Of a stretch of 64,000 nt of DNA, positions 52,101 through 57,939 are shown in pieces (the stretch's first letter is position 1; every line of letters begins with the position of its first letter). The stretch is taken from positions 14,592,359 to 14,656,358 of the forward strand of contig OZ025268.1 in assembly GCA_964019165.1 (NCBI GenBank), given 5' to 3'. Origin of the DNA: Mastigias papua (taxonomy: Eukaryota > Cnidaria > Scyphozoa > Rhizostomeae > Mastigiidae). The notes under the pieces were generated by a model. That model ran no database searches and had not been told where the DNA came from. It saw only the letters and a list, made by a program, of their open reading frames with translations. The translations under genes were made by a program, and so were the position numbers.

Positions 52101-52506
52101 TGGTTTCAGCTGCGACTTCTATAAATGAGATAACAGTATATATGCTTAGGTGAATGAGTTTGTCTTGAAAACCTCAGACATCCGTTTTGCTATCTTAGAT
52201 GCGAAAGTTTTTGATGTAATCTATGTCATGCTACACCACTTGATTTTCGTATAAAGAGTCGATATTTTTGTGCAAGTTTTAGAAAGTCCTTTGGGGTAGA
52301 AAGTTATAGTAAACTATTTGCATACGTGTATTTCACCCTACTTCTGTTTTGAAGCCAATTTATTTAAGATTTTTTCTAGTGTTTAGCTAATGCAAATTGG
52401 TGTGTATTTTATCTCTTATGTTTAGACAAATGATTTTGTTCGTGGTAAAATGAAGGACAAGGATGGTGAGATCCCCCTGTACGGAGAAATCATTGCTGGC
52501 GGATGT
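19058..52506 (+). CDS. SLC25A12/13: Mitochondrial calcium-regulated aspartate/glutamate carrier (aralar/citrin), 14 exons, 3' end outside window
   Basis: The product exchanges matrix aspartate for cytosolic glutamate plus a proton across the inner mitochondrial membrane, in the malate-aspartate shuttle. Cytosolic calcium stimulates it through the N-terminal EF-hand domain. Fourteen exons join in frame to 463 codons with consistent phases. Residues 1-320 are the regulatory domain. The canonical calcium loop at 84-95 keeps D84, T86, D88 and E95 (DQTKDGLISFPE). Residues from about 355 start the carrier domain, with the first PIDLVKTR signature at 376-383 and the [17 protein letters not shown] helix. 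The second and third carrier repeats, about 215 residues, are missing because the window ends. Exon 1 is the least certain. Introns up to 6.7 kb hold many transposon remnants, none of which hits an exon. Orthology to A12 versus A13 cannot be set, since that split is vertebrate. Confidence 0.9.
19761..19918 (+). repeat. Imperfect tandem duplication, two copies of 70-90 bp
   Basis: Both copies carry AGCAACTTT ... AAGTC.TGGGTG ... CCTGACCT.CAAGA.TTTTTTTGT. The second copy has about 20 extra bases. Confidence 0.6.
20891..21140. mobile_element. hAT-like MITE
   Basis: 250 bp with inverted ends: CAGGGGTAGTTTTAGGGGGCC at the left. Reading outward from the right gives CAGCAGTTTTAGGGATCATG. The CAG...CTG termini suit hAT. 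GGGGCC blocks follow inside each end. No coding capacity, and no convincing 8-bp target duplication. Confidence 0.55.
21665..21715 (+). CDS. Aralar exon 2
   Basis: 51 bp between TTTTATAG and GTATAT, encoding [17 protein letters not shown], equivalent to the family's KR..P.ELR.IF segment. Phase 0 on both sides. Confidence 0.8.
22038..22128 (-). repeat. tRNA-like sequence (tRNA pseudogene or SINE head)
   Basis: The minus strand carries an A box (TAGCTCAGTTA at 22105-22115) and a consensus B box (GTTCAAGCC at 22054-22062) at normal tRNA spacing, with an extended anticodon-like stem between them. The acceptor ends do not pair, so a working tRNA is unlikely. Confidence 0.5.
22288..22340 (+). mobile_element. 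hAT MITE terminal fragment
   Basis: CATTGGTCCCCAAACTGGGG resembles the CAGTGGTTCCCAAAC end of the MITEs at 26040 and 30579. The other end is not recognisable. Confidence 0.4.
22490..22880. repeat. TTTCTTATA-rich dispersed repeat
   Basis: Clusters of TTTCTTATA(A/T) occur at both ends (22535-22610 and 22850-22875), resembling those at 18010-18320 and 33690-33800. The class is unknown. Confidence 0.4.
24175..24375 (-). repeat. Interspersed repeat, copy A
   Basis: Its reverse complement aligns along about 195 bp with 26211-26403. Shared blocks include GTAGAAAGTTATTTCAGCTTG, AAAATCTGAAAAA.TGACT, GATGGATTGA and ACT.GAGTTCCTTTA.AA. Non-coding, class unknown. Confidence 0.65.
25627..26036. mobile_element. 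MITE-like element with 30-bp inverted ends
   Basis: The left end, CTACTCTTTTGTGCTTAATT plus GTCGGGGGGT, is mirrored at the right end (about 26007-26034) with two or three mismatches. The interior is non-coding, with C-rich tracts and a CATTTTATTAC-CACCCC block that recurs in direct orientation. Confidence 0.55.
26040..26209. mobile_element. hAT MITE with 8-bp target-site duplication
   Basis: 170 bp, right end reading outward CAGTGGTTCCCAAAC, left end CGGTGATTCTCAAAC. AGGTAGAA flanks both sides exactly (26032-26039 and 26210-26217), the 8-bp duplication that hAT transposases make. It inserted at the boundary between the 25627 element and repeat copy B. Confidence 0.85.
26211..26403 (+). repeat. 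Interspersed repeat, copy B
   Basis: Opposite orientation to copy A at 24175-24375, 2 kb away. Its left edge was split by the hAT MITE insertion, whose target duplication lies within it. Confidence 0.65.
26691..26830 (+). CDS. Aralar exon 3
   Basis: 140 bp after GATTGCAG, donor GTATGC. It encodes [18 protein letters not shown] and ends inside the calcium loop (DQTKDG). Exits in phase 2. Confidence 0.92.
26831..28754 (+). other. Aralar intron 3
   Basis: No gene or classifiable repeat was recognised in this AT-rich intron. Confidence 0.4.
28755..28870 (+). CDS. Aralar exon 4
   Basis: 116 bp, acceptor GATAG, donor GTAAGA. Completes the calcium loop (LISFPEF) and encodes [20 protein letters not shown] and DGKGSVTF. 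Exits in phase 1. Confidence 0.92.
28871..31030 (+). other. Aralar intron 4
   Basis: It contains the hAT MITE at 30579-30845. Frames on both strands at 29524-29987 (for example 76 codons on the minus strand at 29569-29799) look mildly coding but match no family I know; they may be an eroded transposon. Confidence 0.35.
30579..30845. mobile_element. hAT MITE, second copy
   Basis: 267 bp bounded by CAGTGGTTCCCAAAC and its inverse GTTTGGGAACCACTG. Subterminal TTTTCGG and TTTTGCATGG blocks match the copy at 26040. Flanks CTCTATGG and TTTTATTG agree at five of eight positions, so any duplication is worn. Confidence 0.8.
31031..31170 (+). CDS. Aralar exon 5
   Basis: 140 bp, acceptor TTGTAG, donor GTAAGA. 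Encodes the next EF-hand pair ([29 protein letters not shown]). Exits in phase 0. Confidence 0.9.
31171..33353 (+). other. Aralar intron 5
   Basis: It contains a (TTGAT)n-like microsatellite at 31332-31368. Otherwise nothing was recognised until the TCATTCAT repeat at its 3' end. Confidence 0.4.
33294..33350 (+). repeat. TCATTCAT microsatellite at a 3' splice site
   Basis: Repeated ATTCATTCAT units run up to the CAG of exon 6, in the place of a normal pyrimidine tract. Confidence 0.75.
33354..33506 (+). CDS. Aralar exon 6
   Basis: 153 bp, acceptor CATGCAG, donor GTAAGT, phase 0 on both sides. Encodes [19 protein letters not shown] and the following EF-hand segment. The usual pyrimidine tract is replaced by an ATTCATTCAT repeat. 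Confidence 0.9.
34484..34622 (+). CDS. Aralar exon 7
   Basis: 139 bp, acceptor ACTGTAG, donor GTAATT. Encodes [19 protein letters not shown], the conserved F..FN.LL.N.E helix. Exits in phase 1. Confidence 0.88.
34666..34701. repeat. 36-bp perfect palindrome
   Basis: Two 18-base halves (from GACTTTCTATAAAAAAGG) are exact reverse complements with no spacer, starting 44 bases after exon 7. GTAAC-type sequence outside each half extends the symmetry imperfectly. It could be a tiny foldback element. Confidence 0.8.
35164..35388 (+). pseudogene. Non-LTR retrotransposon C-terminal fragment
   Basis: The 72-codon frame has [20 protein letters not shown] followed by [20 protein letters not shown]. This is the familiar G...WN.LP..LR......FK..L end of CR1/jockey-type polymerases. 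No RT core is nearby. Confidence 0.65.
35782..35816 (+). CDS. Aralar exon 8 (35-bp microexon)
   Basis: Acceptor TGTTAG, donor GTATGC. With the preceding G it encodes [12 protein letters not shown], fitting between VTK and [10 protein letters not shown] as in the family. Phase 1 in, phase 0 out. Confidence 0.85.
36373..36434 (+). CDS. Aralar exon 9
   Basis: 62 bp after TTCTTTAG encoding [20 protein letters not shown], matching the family's VTPLEIDILYQL. The donor is GTGGGT, with a second GT four bases downstream. The first gives the correct phase. Confidence 0.85.
37050..37560. mobile_element. MITE-like repeat with GTGTATAAGTCGA motifs
   Basis: An inverted pair, CCGGTGTATAAGTCGA (37487-37502) and TCAACTTATACACCGG (37540-37555), has one mismatch. 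Related motifs occur near 37077 (ATCGACTTGGTGTAT) and 37143. The parent class is unknown. Confidence 0.45.
37584..37625 (+). repeat. Two tandem 21-bp units with TGACGTAA
   Basis: TGCGTCTTTTGACGTAATGTT occurs twice in a row. Each unit holds a CRE/ATF-like TGACGTAA. A regulatory role is only a possibility. Confidence 0.6.
38357..38612 (-). pseudogene. Gypsy integrase core fragment
   Basis: The minus strand reads [17 protein letters not shown], then [16 protein letters not shown] and [18 protein letters not shown]. This covers the second catalytic D and the E region (here TE) of a gypsy integrase. Nothing else of the element remains nearby. Confidence 0.75.
38778..39035 (-). mobile_element. tRNA-derived SINE with 7-bp target-site duplication
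   Basis: The minus strand begins with a tRNA-like head containing a perfect pol III A box (TGGCCAAGCGG, like tRNA-Leu or -Ser), followed by a less clear B box. The body has a TTCGGAAGGGACGTT block, and the element ends in an (AAAC)5 tail. TATCGTA lies at both sides (38771-38777 and 39036-39042). The tail and duplication imply LINE-mediated insertion. It sits about 190 bp upstream of exon 10. Confidence 0.8.
39231..39312 (+). CDS. Aralar exon 10
   Basis: 82 bp after TTTTACAG, donor GTAAGA. With the preceding GG it encodes [18 protein letters not shown] and ends FSKIHELT. Phase 2 in, phase 0 out. Confidence 0.85.
39313..43634 (+). other. Aralar intron 10
   Basis: It contains the LINE endonuclease remnant at 41330-41770. 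Elsewhere no feature was assigned. CAGGGAAAG-type motifs at about 42150-42250 and 43320-43390 hint at another worn repeat. Confidence 0.35.
41330..41770 (-). pseudogene. Non-LTR retrotransposon AP-endonuclease fragment
   Basis: Minus-strand frames, joined by frameshifts, read [44 protein letters not shown] and [17 protein letters not shown]. The pattern ETRL.EEG...FWSG.........V.VY.PT is characteristic of LINE apurinic endonuclease. A stop lies before the VYSPT segment. The 3' part of the LINE is absent. Confidence 0.7.
43635..43743 (+). CDS. Aralar exon 11
   Basis: 109 bp after TTTTTCAG, donor GTAATA. Encodes the linker ([15 protein letters not shown]) and the start of the carrier domain ([15 protein letters not shown]). 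Exits in phase 1. Confidence 0.9.
44444..44605. mobile_element. Foldback MITE
   Basis: 162 bp, almost wholly an imperfect inverted repeat with arms of about 75 bp. Outer GGCCCATTTC ends and an inner 15-bp block TTGTTCCCAGTCCACAT are well kept. TTTA occurs on both sides (44441-44444 and 44605-44608). Confidence 0.75.
45195..45347 (+). CDS. Aralar exon 12
   Basis: 153 bp, acceptor TTAAAAG, donor GTATGT. Encodes [20 protein letters not shown] with the first mitochondrial-carrier signature, and ends EGILGLYRG. Exits in phase 1. Confidence 0.95.
45495..45625 (+). pseudogene. hAT transposase C-terminal scrap
   Basis: The plus strand reads [20 protein letters not shown], then a stop, then [19 protein letters not shown] is the start of the hAT dimerisation domain. 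It is a different subfamily from the LPHCNAEAE copy at 12348. Confidence 0.6.
46286..46651 (-). other. Unassigned 121-codon open frame
   Basis: Ordinary composition, no recognised domain. [16 protein letters not shown] is vaguely like a retroelement protein, but this is not firm. Confidence 0.2.
46832..47077 (-). other. Candidate small membrane-anchored frame or exon
   Basis: 81 codons on the minus strand. After a short N-terminus there is a strong hydrophobic segment (about residues 12-32, [20 protein letters not shown]), then a soluble-looking part. A GTATCTG donor-like site lies near the end, so it could be a first exon of a type II membrane protein within the intron. It may be chance. 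Confidence 0.22.
48130..49790 (+). mobile_element. 5'-truncated CR1/jockey-type non-LTR retrotransposon
   Basis: It runs from within the RT domain to the 3' end. The 3' UTR ends in AAATAAATAGATTATTATTAT. The endonuclease is missing, and frameshifts break the polymerase near 49000 and 49150. Confidence 0.8.
48196..49643 (+). pseudogene. Non-LTR reverse transcriptase, inactive
   Basis: The 268-codon frame carries the fingers ([18 protein letters not shown]), motif A region [36 protein letters not shown] and catalytic FADDN. The first catalytic aspartate of motif A reads N. After frameshifts, 49206-49643 gives [20 protein letters not shown] and the terminal [12 protein letters not shown] segment. 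Confidence 0.85.
50720..51560 (-). pseudogene. Second non-LTR reverse transcriptase fragment
   Basis: The minus strand reads [20 protein letters not shown], then [15 protein letters not shown], where the catalytic YADD reads YAKD, and later [19 protein letters not shown] stop replaces the glutamine of the GVPQG box. It differs from and opposes the 48130 copy. Confidence 0.7.
51561..52008. other. Intron end, nothing recognised
   Basis: The plus-strand frame at 51530-51838 overlaps the LINE start and has no family signature. Confidence 0.3.
52009..52061 (+). CDS. Aralar exon 13
   Basis: 53 bp after GTTTAG, donor GTACGT. Encodes [17 protein letters not shown], the matrix helix and second transmembrane helix start, highly conserved. 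Confidence 0.95.
52426..52506 (+). CDS. Aralar exon 14, last exon in window
   Basis: 81 bp after GTTTAG, donor GTAAGTG. Encodes [20 protein letters not shown] and ends EIIAGGC in phase 0. The next expected coding block (CAG..QV.FTNPLEIVKIRLQ) was not found in 52507-64000. Confidence 0.93.
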
Positions 52507-53570
52507 GTAAGTGTGTTTTTCCTACTTGTATAATCTTATTTCACATCTTGAAAGTTCCGTATCTTTAAGAGCAAGAATACCATTAGTGATTTTATGAAAG
52601 ATAGATTTTGGTTTGGTATATAATAGATGATTATTATGCTTGTAGTGATAATATTAATGATTATGATGATGCTGATGATAGTGCTGCTGCTGATGATTAT
52701 TATTATTACTATTATTATTATTATTCCTGTTAATTAGTGAGCTGTACAGTTGTGACTTAAATTGTTGATGAATGAAGTGAAATTTTAAAATAATTATGGT
52801 GATGATGGTGATGGTGATTGTTATGGTGACCAAAATAGCATCTCCGGGCAGAAGTTTTAAATTTGAGCCACAACTTCAAATTGAATATGGTTGAATAGAC
52901 CTCAGAGCATGAAAATATCATTTTTCTGATGCTAGCATATTAACTGTTTCAAAAGTCATGGGACTTTGAAGCTAAGAATTTCACTTCAAATTTTAAATTT
53001 TTGTCGGAATTTAGTATTAGATTAGTTTGGTTTGATTGCGCCAAATCCATGATGCAGCAGTGCGATTTGCTGATAGCTGTTTTCATCTTAACTTCAACAT
53101 AGTAAATCTAGATAGGGGCAAATTTTGATCTAGATTCTTTTCATAAACAATGATCAACTCCCCCCCGCCGCCCCCTCCATTTGTAGCGTATGCGCGAAAC
53201 ACTGATGGGCAAAACAGCTAGCAATGGTGGAGAAGCACGCTTAAATGCTGTATCGTCTTTCTTTTATAGTGTTATGTAGTTGCTTGCAATCGATCATTAG
53301 ATAACTTAGAGTATGCGAGAGGTACAATATACTTATCATTCCTGTATCAATTAATTGATGGATGAATAGACAGGTCCGAAGACTTTGCAGATGTTACTTT
53401 TGGAGATATTTTCAAGTATCAGATTGAGACTCTGGGGGACCTACCAAAGAACAATTGAAAACCGAAAAATTGCTTGACGACGCTCGCAAGTATGTGTGGT
53501 GCGAAGTATTATTGATTCCTTATCGATATAAATATTACGCAGAGAATTTTGCTGGATTAAAGCTTTGGGT
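52507..53570 (+). other. Start of aralar intron 14
   Basis: GAT/ATT trinucleotide microsatellites occur at 52627-52730 and GGTGAT repeats at 52795-52830, with a C-rich run near 53161. No further carrier exon was found. Confidence 0.45.
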
Positions 53571-53572
53571 GA

Positions 53573-54087
53573 ATGGTTTCGCATCGGACCCAACCATGGC
53601 GGATGCTCCTGAGTCCCTACTATAGGTTGTCAGCGCTCATGTATAACAAAATGGAGCCGCCGGTAAATGGCCATTCTTTTCAACGAAAATCAACCAGTGG
53701 ACAATCAATGCCTACCTGGCTTACTACACCTGGTCCAGTTCTTTTAAAAAGACATGTTAGAAGTTCCAAATTTGAGCCATTAGTTGATGAGGTTGAGCTT
53801 ATTGAAGCTAATCCTAGTTATGCCCATATTCGTTTACCGGATGGTAGGAAAGATACTGTTTCGCTAAAGCACTTAGCACCACAAGGGAATACAGATTCAC
53901 AATGCCAAATGAGATAGAGACGCAAGACTCATACAAAGAAAAAGCTTCGTCGAGTGAGTTAATACCAATTGAGCAAGACTTGCCACAATATTCCACTGAA
54001 ATTGGAGAAAATAAGAGTGATCAAAATCAAGTGCAGTTGCTTCGATCAGAAAGAGTACGCCGCGTACCGGATCGTCTGGGCTACTGA
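53573..54087 (+). pseudogene. 3' end of a gypsy pol (copy 1)
   Basis: A 114-codon frame has GPVLLKRHVRSSKFEPLVDE, then VELIEANPSYAHIRLPDGRK and VSLKHLAPQG, the chromodomain-like GPY/F-side module that follows gypsy integrase. After a frameshift, the tail ends SERVRRVPDRLGY, the usual basic pol terminus. Integrase and everything upstream are lacking. It reads towards the LTR at 54107. Confidence 0.75.
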
Positions 54088-54090
54088 GAT

Positions 54091-54106
54091 TTGGAGGAAG
54101 GAAGAC
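54091..54106 (+). promoter_or_regulatory. Polypurine tract of gypsy copy 1
   Basis: GGAGGAAGGAAGAC directly precedes TGTCGTATT at 54107. Confidence 0.65.
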
Positions 54107-54705
54107 TGTCGTATTATTAAAAACTGTTGTGTTCGATGTGAACTCTATTGTTTACCGGATGAATGACATTCAAAAGACATTAGCACCTATTCTTATTAAT
54201 TTGCGTTGTTTACGAGATATTTCTTTAGTGTTGAGTAAAACCTAGATCATGTAGGTAACAATGCTCTCGTCTTTTGAATCTCTACTTTACGACATACTGC
54301 ACATTCAATAAGATTGTATTTCGAAATAGGCATGTGTGAACTGATTCTTTAATTGTACATGATCTATTTTGATATAAGCCTAGGAGCAAAGGTCATCAAA
54401 TTCATTTTCACCATCTTCCAAACCTGGCTGTCCAGCATTTGATACCCAAGCATTCACATTCATTATTTCAGTTGTCTTGAATACACGGATGAATTTTAAA
54501 ATAGAGTTATGTACTCATTCACTGTTTGTTCATTTAAATTGTTTAAGAAAGTTGATAGTTGTTGATGGCATATAACGGAAAATAGCTATAATGTTTTGAT
54601 TCCATATTTAGTCATATCATAAATTATCATAAATTAGTAGCATAGTTTTAGAACACGTGTAGTTAGTTTTCAGTTTAGTATTGAAGACATTGATCAGATA
54701 TTATA
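54107..54705 (+). repeat. Single gypsy LTR shared by two tandem copies
   Basis: About 600 bp between the purine tract of copy 1 and the primer site of copy 2. It starts TG; its right end reads ATTATA and not the usual CA. No second copy is in the window to fix its limits. Confidence 0.6.
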
Positions 54706-54706
54706 A

Positions 54707-54717
54707 TGGCGACGAGG
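54707..54717 (+). promoter_or_regulatory. Gypsy primer-binding site
   Basis: TGGCGACGAGG matches the complement of the 3' end of animal tRNA-Ser(GCU), recalled from memory, and starts one base after the LTR. Confidence 0.65.
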
Positions 54718-54771
54718 TATCTCTGAATAATCTTGTTTCGATAGTGTTTCGTTCTCAGAACTGCTCTCAAA

Positions 54772-57675
54772 ATGGCAACTGCAGGTAGAATCGATGTTTC
54801 TCCTCTTCCACAATTTGATCCGGTATCAGATCCGTCCTCGTTAGGCCAGCGTTGGACTCAATGGAAGCGCCGCTTTGAGACATACATACTTGCCGTCAAT
54901 GTAACAAATGATGCACAAAAACGAGCTCTTTTATTATATCAAGCGGGTGCCGAAACTCAAGAGCTGTACGATACATTGCCCGTTGACGAAGGTGAAGCAC
55001 AAGATTATGCAACTACTATCGCGAAGCTCGATGCCTATTTCTTACCGAAAAAGAATGTGGATTTTGAAATCTTTCAATTCCGCCAGGCACAACAGCACGT
55101 GGATGAAACCACTGATCAATATGTTACGCGTCTTCGTAAGCTTGCTGCACATTGCGAATTTGGAGATTTAGAAAAGGAGTTAAAGGCTACAATTATACAG
55201 AATTGTTTGTCGAAATCTCTTCGCCGTTTTGTATTGCGTGAAGACAAGCTGACGCTTGAAAACCTACTGTCTAAAGCCAGAGCTTTGGAAGCTAGTGAAG
55301 CGCAAGCAAGAGATATTGAAGTCAGCCTTGCGAAATCCGAATCAAAATCCGTACAAGTGGTAACGAAACGTACGTCACAAAAGTGTTACAGATGTGGATT
55401 TTCGTGGCCTCACAAAACCAAACCTTGCCCCGCCACAGATGAGATATGCCGCCAGTGTGGTAAAACGGGACATTTCGCAAAAGTTTGCAAAGGCCGTCCA
55501 AAATCTCAATCGCATACCGTGCCACAGCCCCGTCAGCATAAACGTCAATTTCCTAAGCGTACTCATCCTTCAACCTCTATTCGTCAAATTCAAAAACAAG
55601 AGGAAAGCCATCAGCAAACTGATAGCAGTGAGGAGGAATATGTTTTTACATGCGAGAAAATGGCAGATAGCAAGATGCCTAAAGTTACCGTCAAAATAAA
55701 CGACATACCGATTACAATGATCATAGATACTGGTGCGTCTCTTGACATTATCGATGAAGTTACTTTCCATAAGTTAGAGCAGAAAACACGCATCCAGTTA
55801 GGCCGTACATCAACAAAATTATTTGCATACGGTTCACATGAACAACTTCCATTACTTGGCAAATTTACAACTGTTGTTGAGACTAGTCGCAAACTGACCC
55901 CTGCTTGCTTGCATGTTGTGAAAGGAAATTCTGGTTCTCTGTTGAGTTACAAAACTGCCTCTGCCCTTGATTTAATTCGTGTCGAAATCAATACTGTTCA
56001 GAAAAATGACAACGTACTTGTCACAGTTGATGATTTGGAGCAAAAATACCCTTCATTATTTTGTGGAATTGGTAAGCTCAAGAATTTTGAAGTGAAGTTG
56101 CACATAGATGAAAATGTTCAACCTGTTGCTCAAGCTGCACGCCGCATTCCTTTCCATTTACGCAAGAAAGTTTCCGCCGCTCTTCGCGATTTAGAACAAC
56201 AAGGAATCATTGAACAAGCCTCAGTTGGCACGAGCACACCATGGGTATCTCCTGTTGTAATTATTCCTAAACCAGATGGCACTGTTCGCTTATGCGTGGA
56301 CATGCGTATGCCAAACTGCGCGATCAAGCGTGAGCTTTATCCTAGTCCTACTGTCGACGATCTAATTACTGCACTTAATGGTGCTACGGTATTCTCTAAG
56401 TTTGATCTCCGCTCCGGTTATCACCAGTTAGTTTTATCAGAAGAAAGTCGACCTATAACAACTTTTGTCACTCATAAAGGTTTAATGAGATATAAGCGAC
56501 TCAATTTCGGAACGTCTTCAGCTAGTGAGATTTTTCAACATGCCATTTCAAAACAAATTGCCGACATTGAAGGTGTTCTAAACATTAGTGACGATGTAGT
56601 TATTTTTGGAAAAACTCAAGCTGAACATGACCGCGCTCTTCATGATGTTTGTGCTCGATTTCAAGAAGTTGGTTTGACACTTAATAAAGCTAAATGCAAA
56701 CTGAATGAACCTAAGATTACATTTTTCGGTTATTGTTTCTCAGCTCAAGGTATTTCAGCTGACCCCAGGAAAGTCGAAGCAATTCACACCGCCCCTCCGC
56801 CGGAATCCGTCAAAGACGTACGAAGTTTTCTCGGCATGGCCACTTATTGCGCAAAGTTTATTCCGCAATTCAGTGATCTAAGTGCCCCCCTACGAGCGTT
56901 AACTCGCAAAAACAGTCATTTCAGCTGGACTTCACAAACACAGGAATCATTTGACAAAATAAAGCAAGCGTTAACTAGCGACACGGTGATTGCCTACTTT
57001 GATAAAACTAAAGAGACTGAATTGTTTACTGACGCATCGCCTACCGGACTCTCTGCAATTTTGTCACAGAAGACACCGAATACAGATGATCGCAAAATTG
57101 TCTCTTATGTTAGTAGAGCCTTATCAGATGTTGAACGTCGCTATTCTCAGACTGAGAAAGAGGCTTTGGCCATTGTGTGGGCAATAGAACGTTTACACAT
57201 TTATTTGTATGGAGCAAAATTTACGCTGTTTACCGATTGCAAACCCCTACAACTGATTCTATGCAACCCCCGTTCTAAGCCTCCAGCGCGAATAGAACGA
57301 TGGTATTTAAGACTTCAAGGATACGATTTTAATGTTATTTACAAGTGTGGAAATGAAAACCCTTCAGACTTTTTGTCCAGACACATTCGATCGGAAAGTC
57401 CTACGAAGAATTCTACACACCACAACGTGGAAGAATACGTAAATTTTCTTGCTAACCACGCAATTCCGAAAGCGCTGACTGTCGAAGAGATACAAGATGC
57501 TACACTTGAGGATAAAACGTTACAAATGCTTATTGACATAATTGAGACAAACTCATGGCATAAACTGAATGCAATTTCAACGGCCTCAAACGGTATCAAC
57601 ACAGACGATTTAAAGTCATTTGCCAAAGTTCGTGAGGAATTAACAGTAAATGAACGCAAGAATATTATCTTACAT
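54772..57675 (+). CDS. Ty3/gypsy gag-pol (copy 2), interrupted by BEL insertion
   Basis: One unbroken frame of 968 codons before the insertion point. Capsid-like segment at about 25-180. Zinc knuckles CYRCGFSW...C and CRQCGKTGHFAKVC at about 204-240. Retropepsin with IIDTGAS at about 317-323. Reverse transcriptase follows, with KFDLRSGYHQL and the catalytic box NISDDVVIFG at about 604 (S in the YxDD position, as in several animal gypsy groups). RNase H has TELFTDASP at about 750. Coding then enters the integrase N-terminus and is cut after LH. Stopping at 57711 is an artefact of reading 12 codons of BEL LTR. The continuation is at 63773. Gag and pol are in one frame. The copy looks intact apart from the insertion. 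Confidence 0.9.
57671..57675 (+). repeat. Left target-site duplication of the BEL insertion
   Basis: TACAT, repeated at 63768-63772 immediately after the right LTR. Confidence 0.9.
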
Positions 57676-57889
57676 TGTGCCAAATGCACAAAGAAAGAAT
57701 CTGTGTCTTAGATATGGGCCTAAGAATTCGATAAAAACGTCCTGCCCTCATTCGTTCCTTATCTTATCCTCCCGCTCTACCAACGACAACAACCTAAATC
57801 TCAATGCATAAATTAATTAACATATGTCAATCAAATATAGCGTCCACTTCGCAACAAACAAATACCTGTAAATATAAAGATTTCGGACA
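57676..57889 (-). repeat. 3' LTR of the BEL element
   Basis: 214 bp, matching 63554-63767 at every base compared. On the element's strand it follows the purine tract. Confidence 0.95.
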
Positions 57890-57903
57890 CTACTCCCCAC
57901 CTT
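57890..57903 (-). promoter_or_regulatory. BEL polypurine tract
   Basis: The minus strand reads AAGGTGGGGAGTAG next to the 3' LTR. Confidence 0.75.
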
Positions 57904-57939
57904 AATCATTGCAATGATTAACTATGAAACAATTTTGAA

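Noticed and set aside
57676..57711. Last 12 codons of the gypsy frame (to the stop at 57711)
   Set aside because: They are BEL LTR sequence read through by chance. The true gypsy continuation is at 63773.
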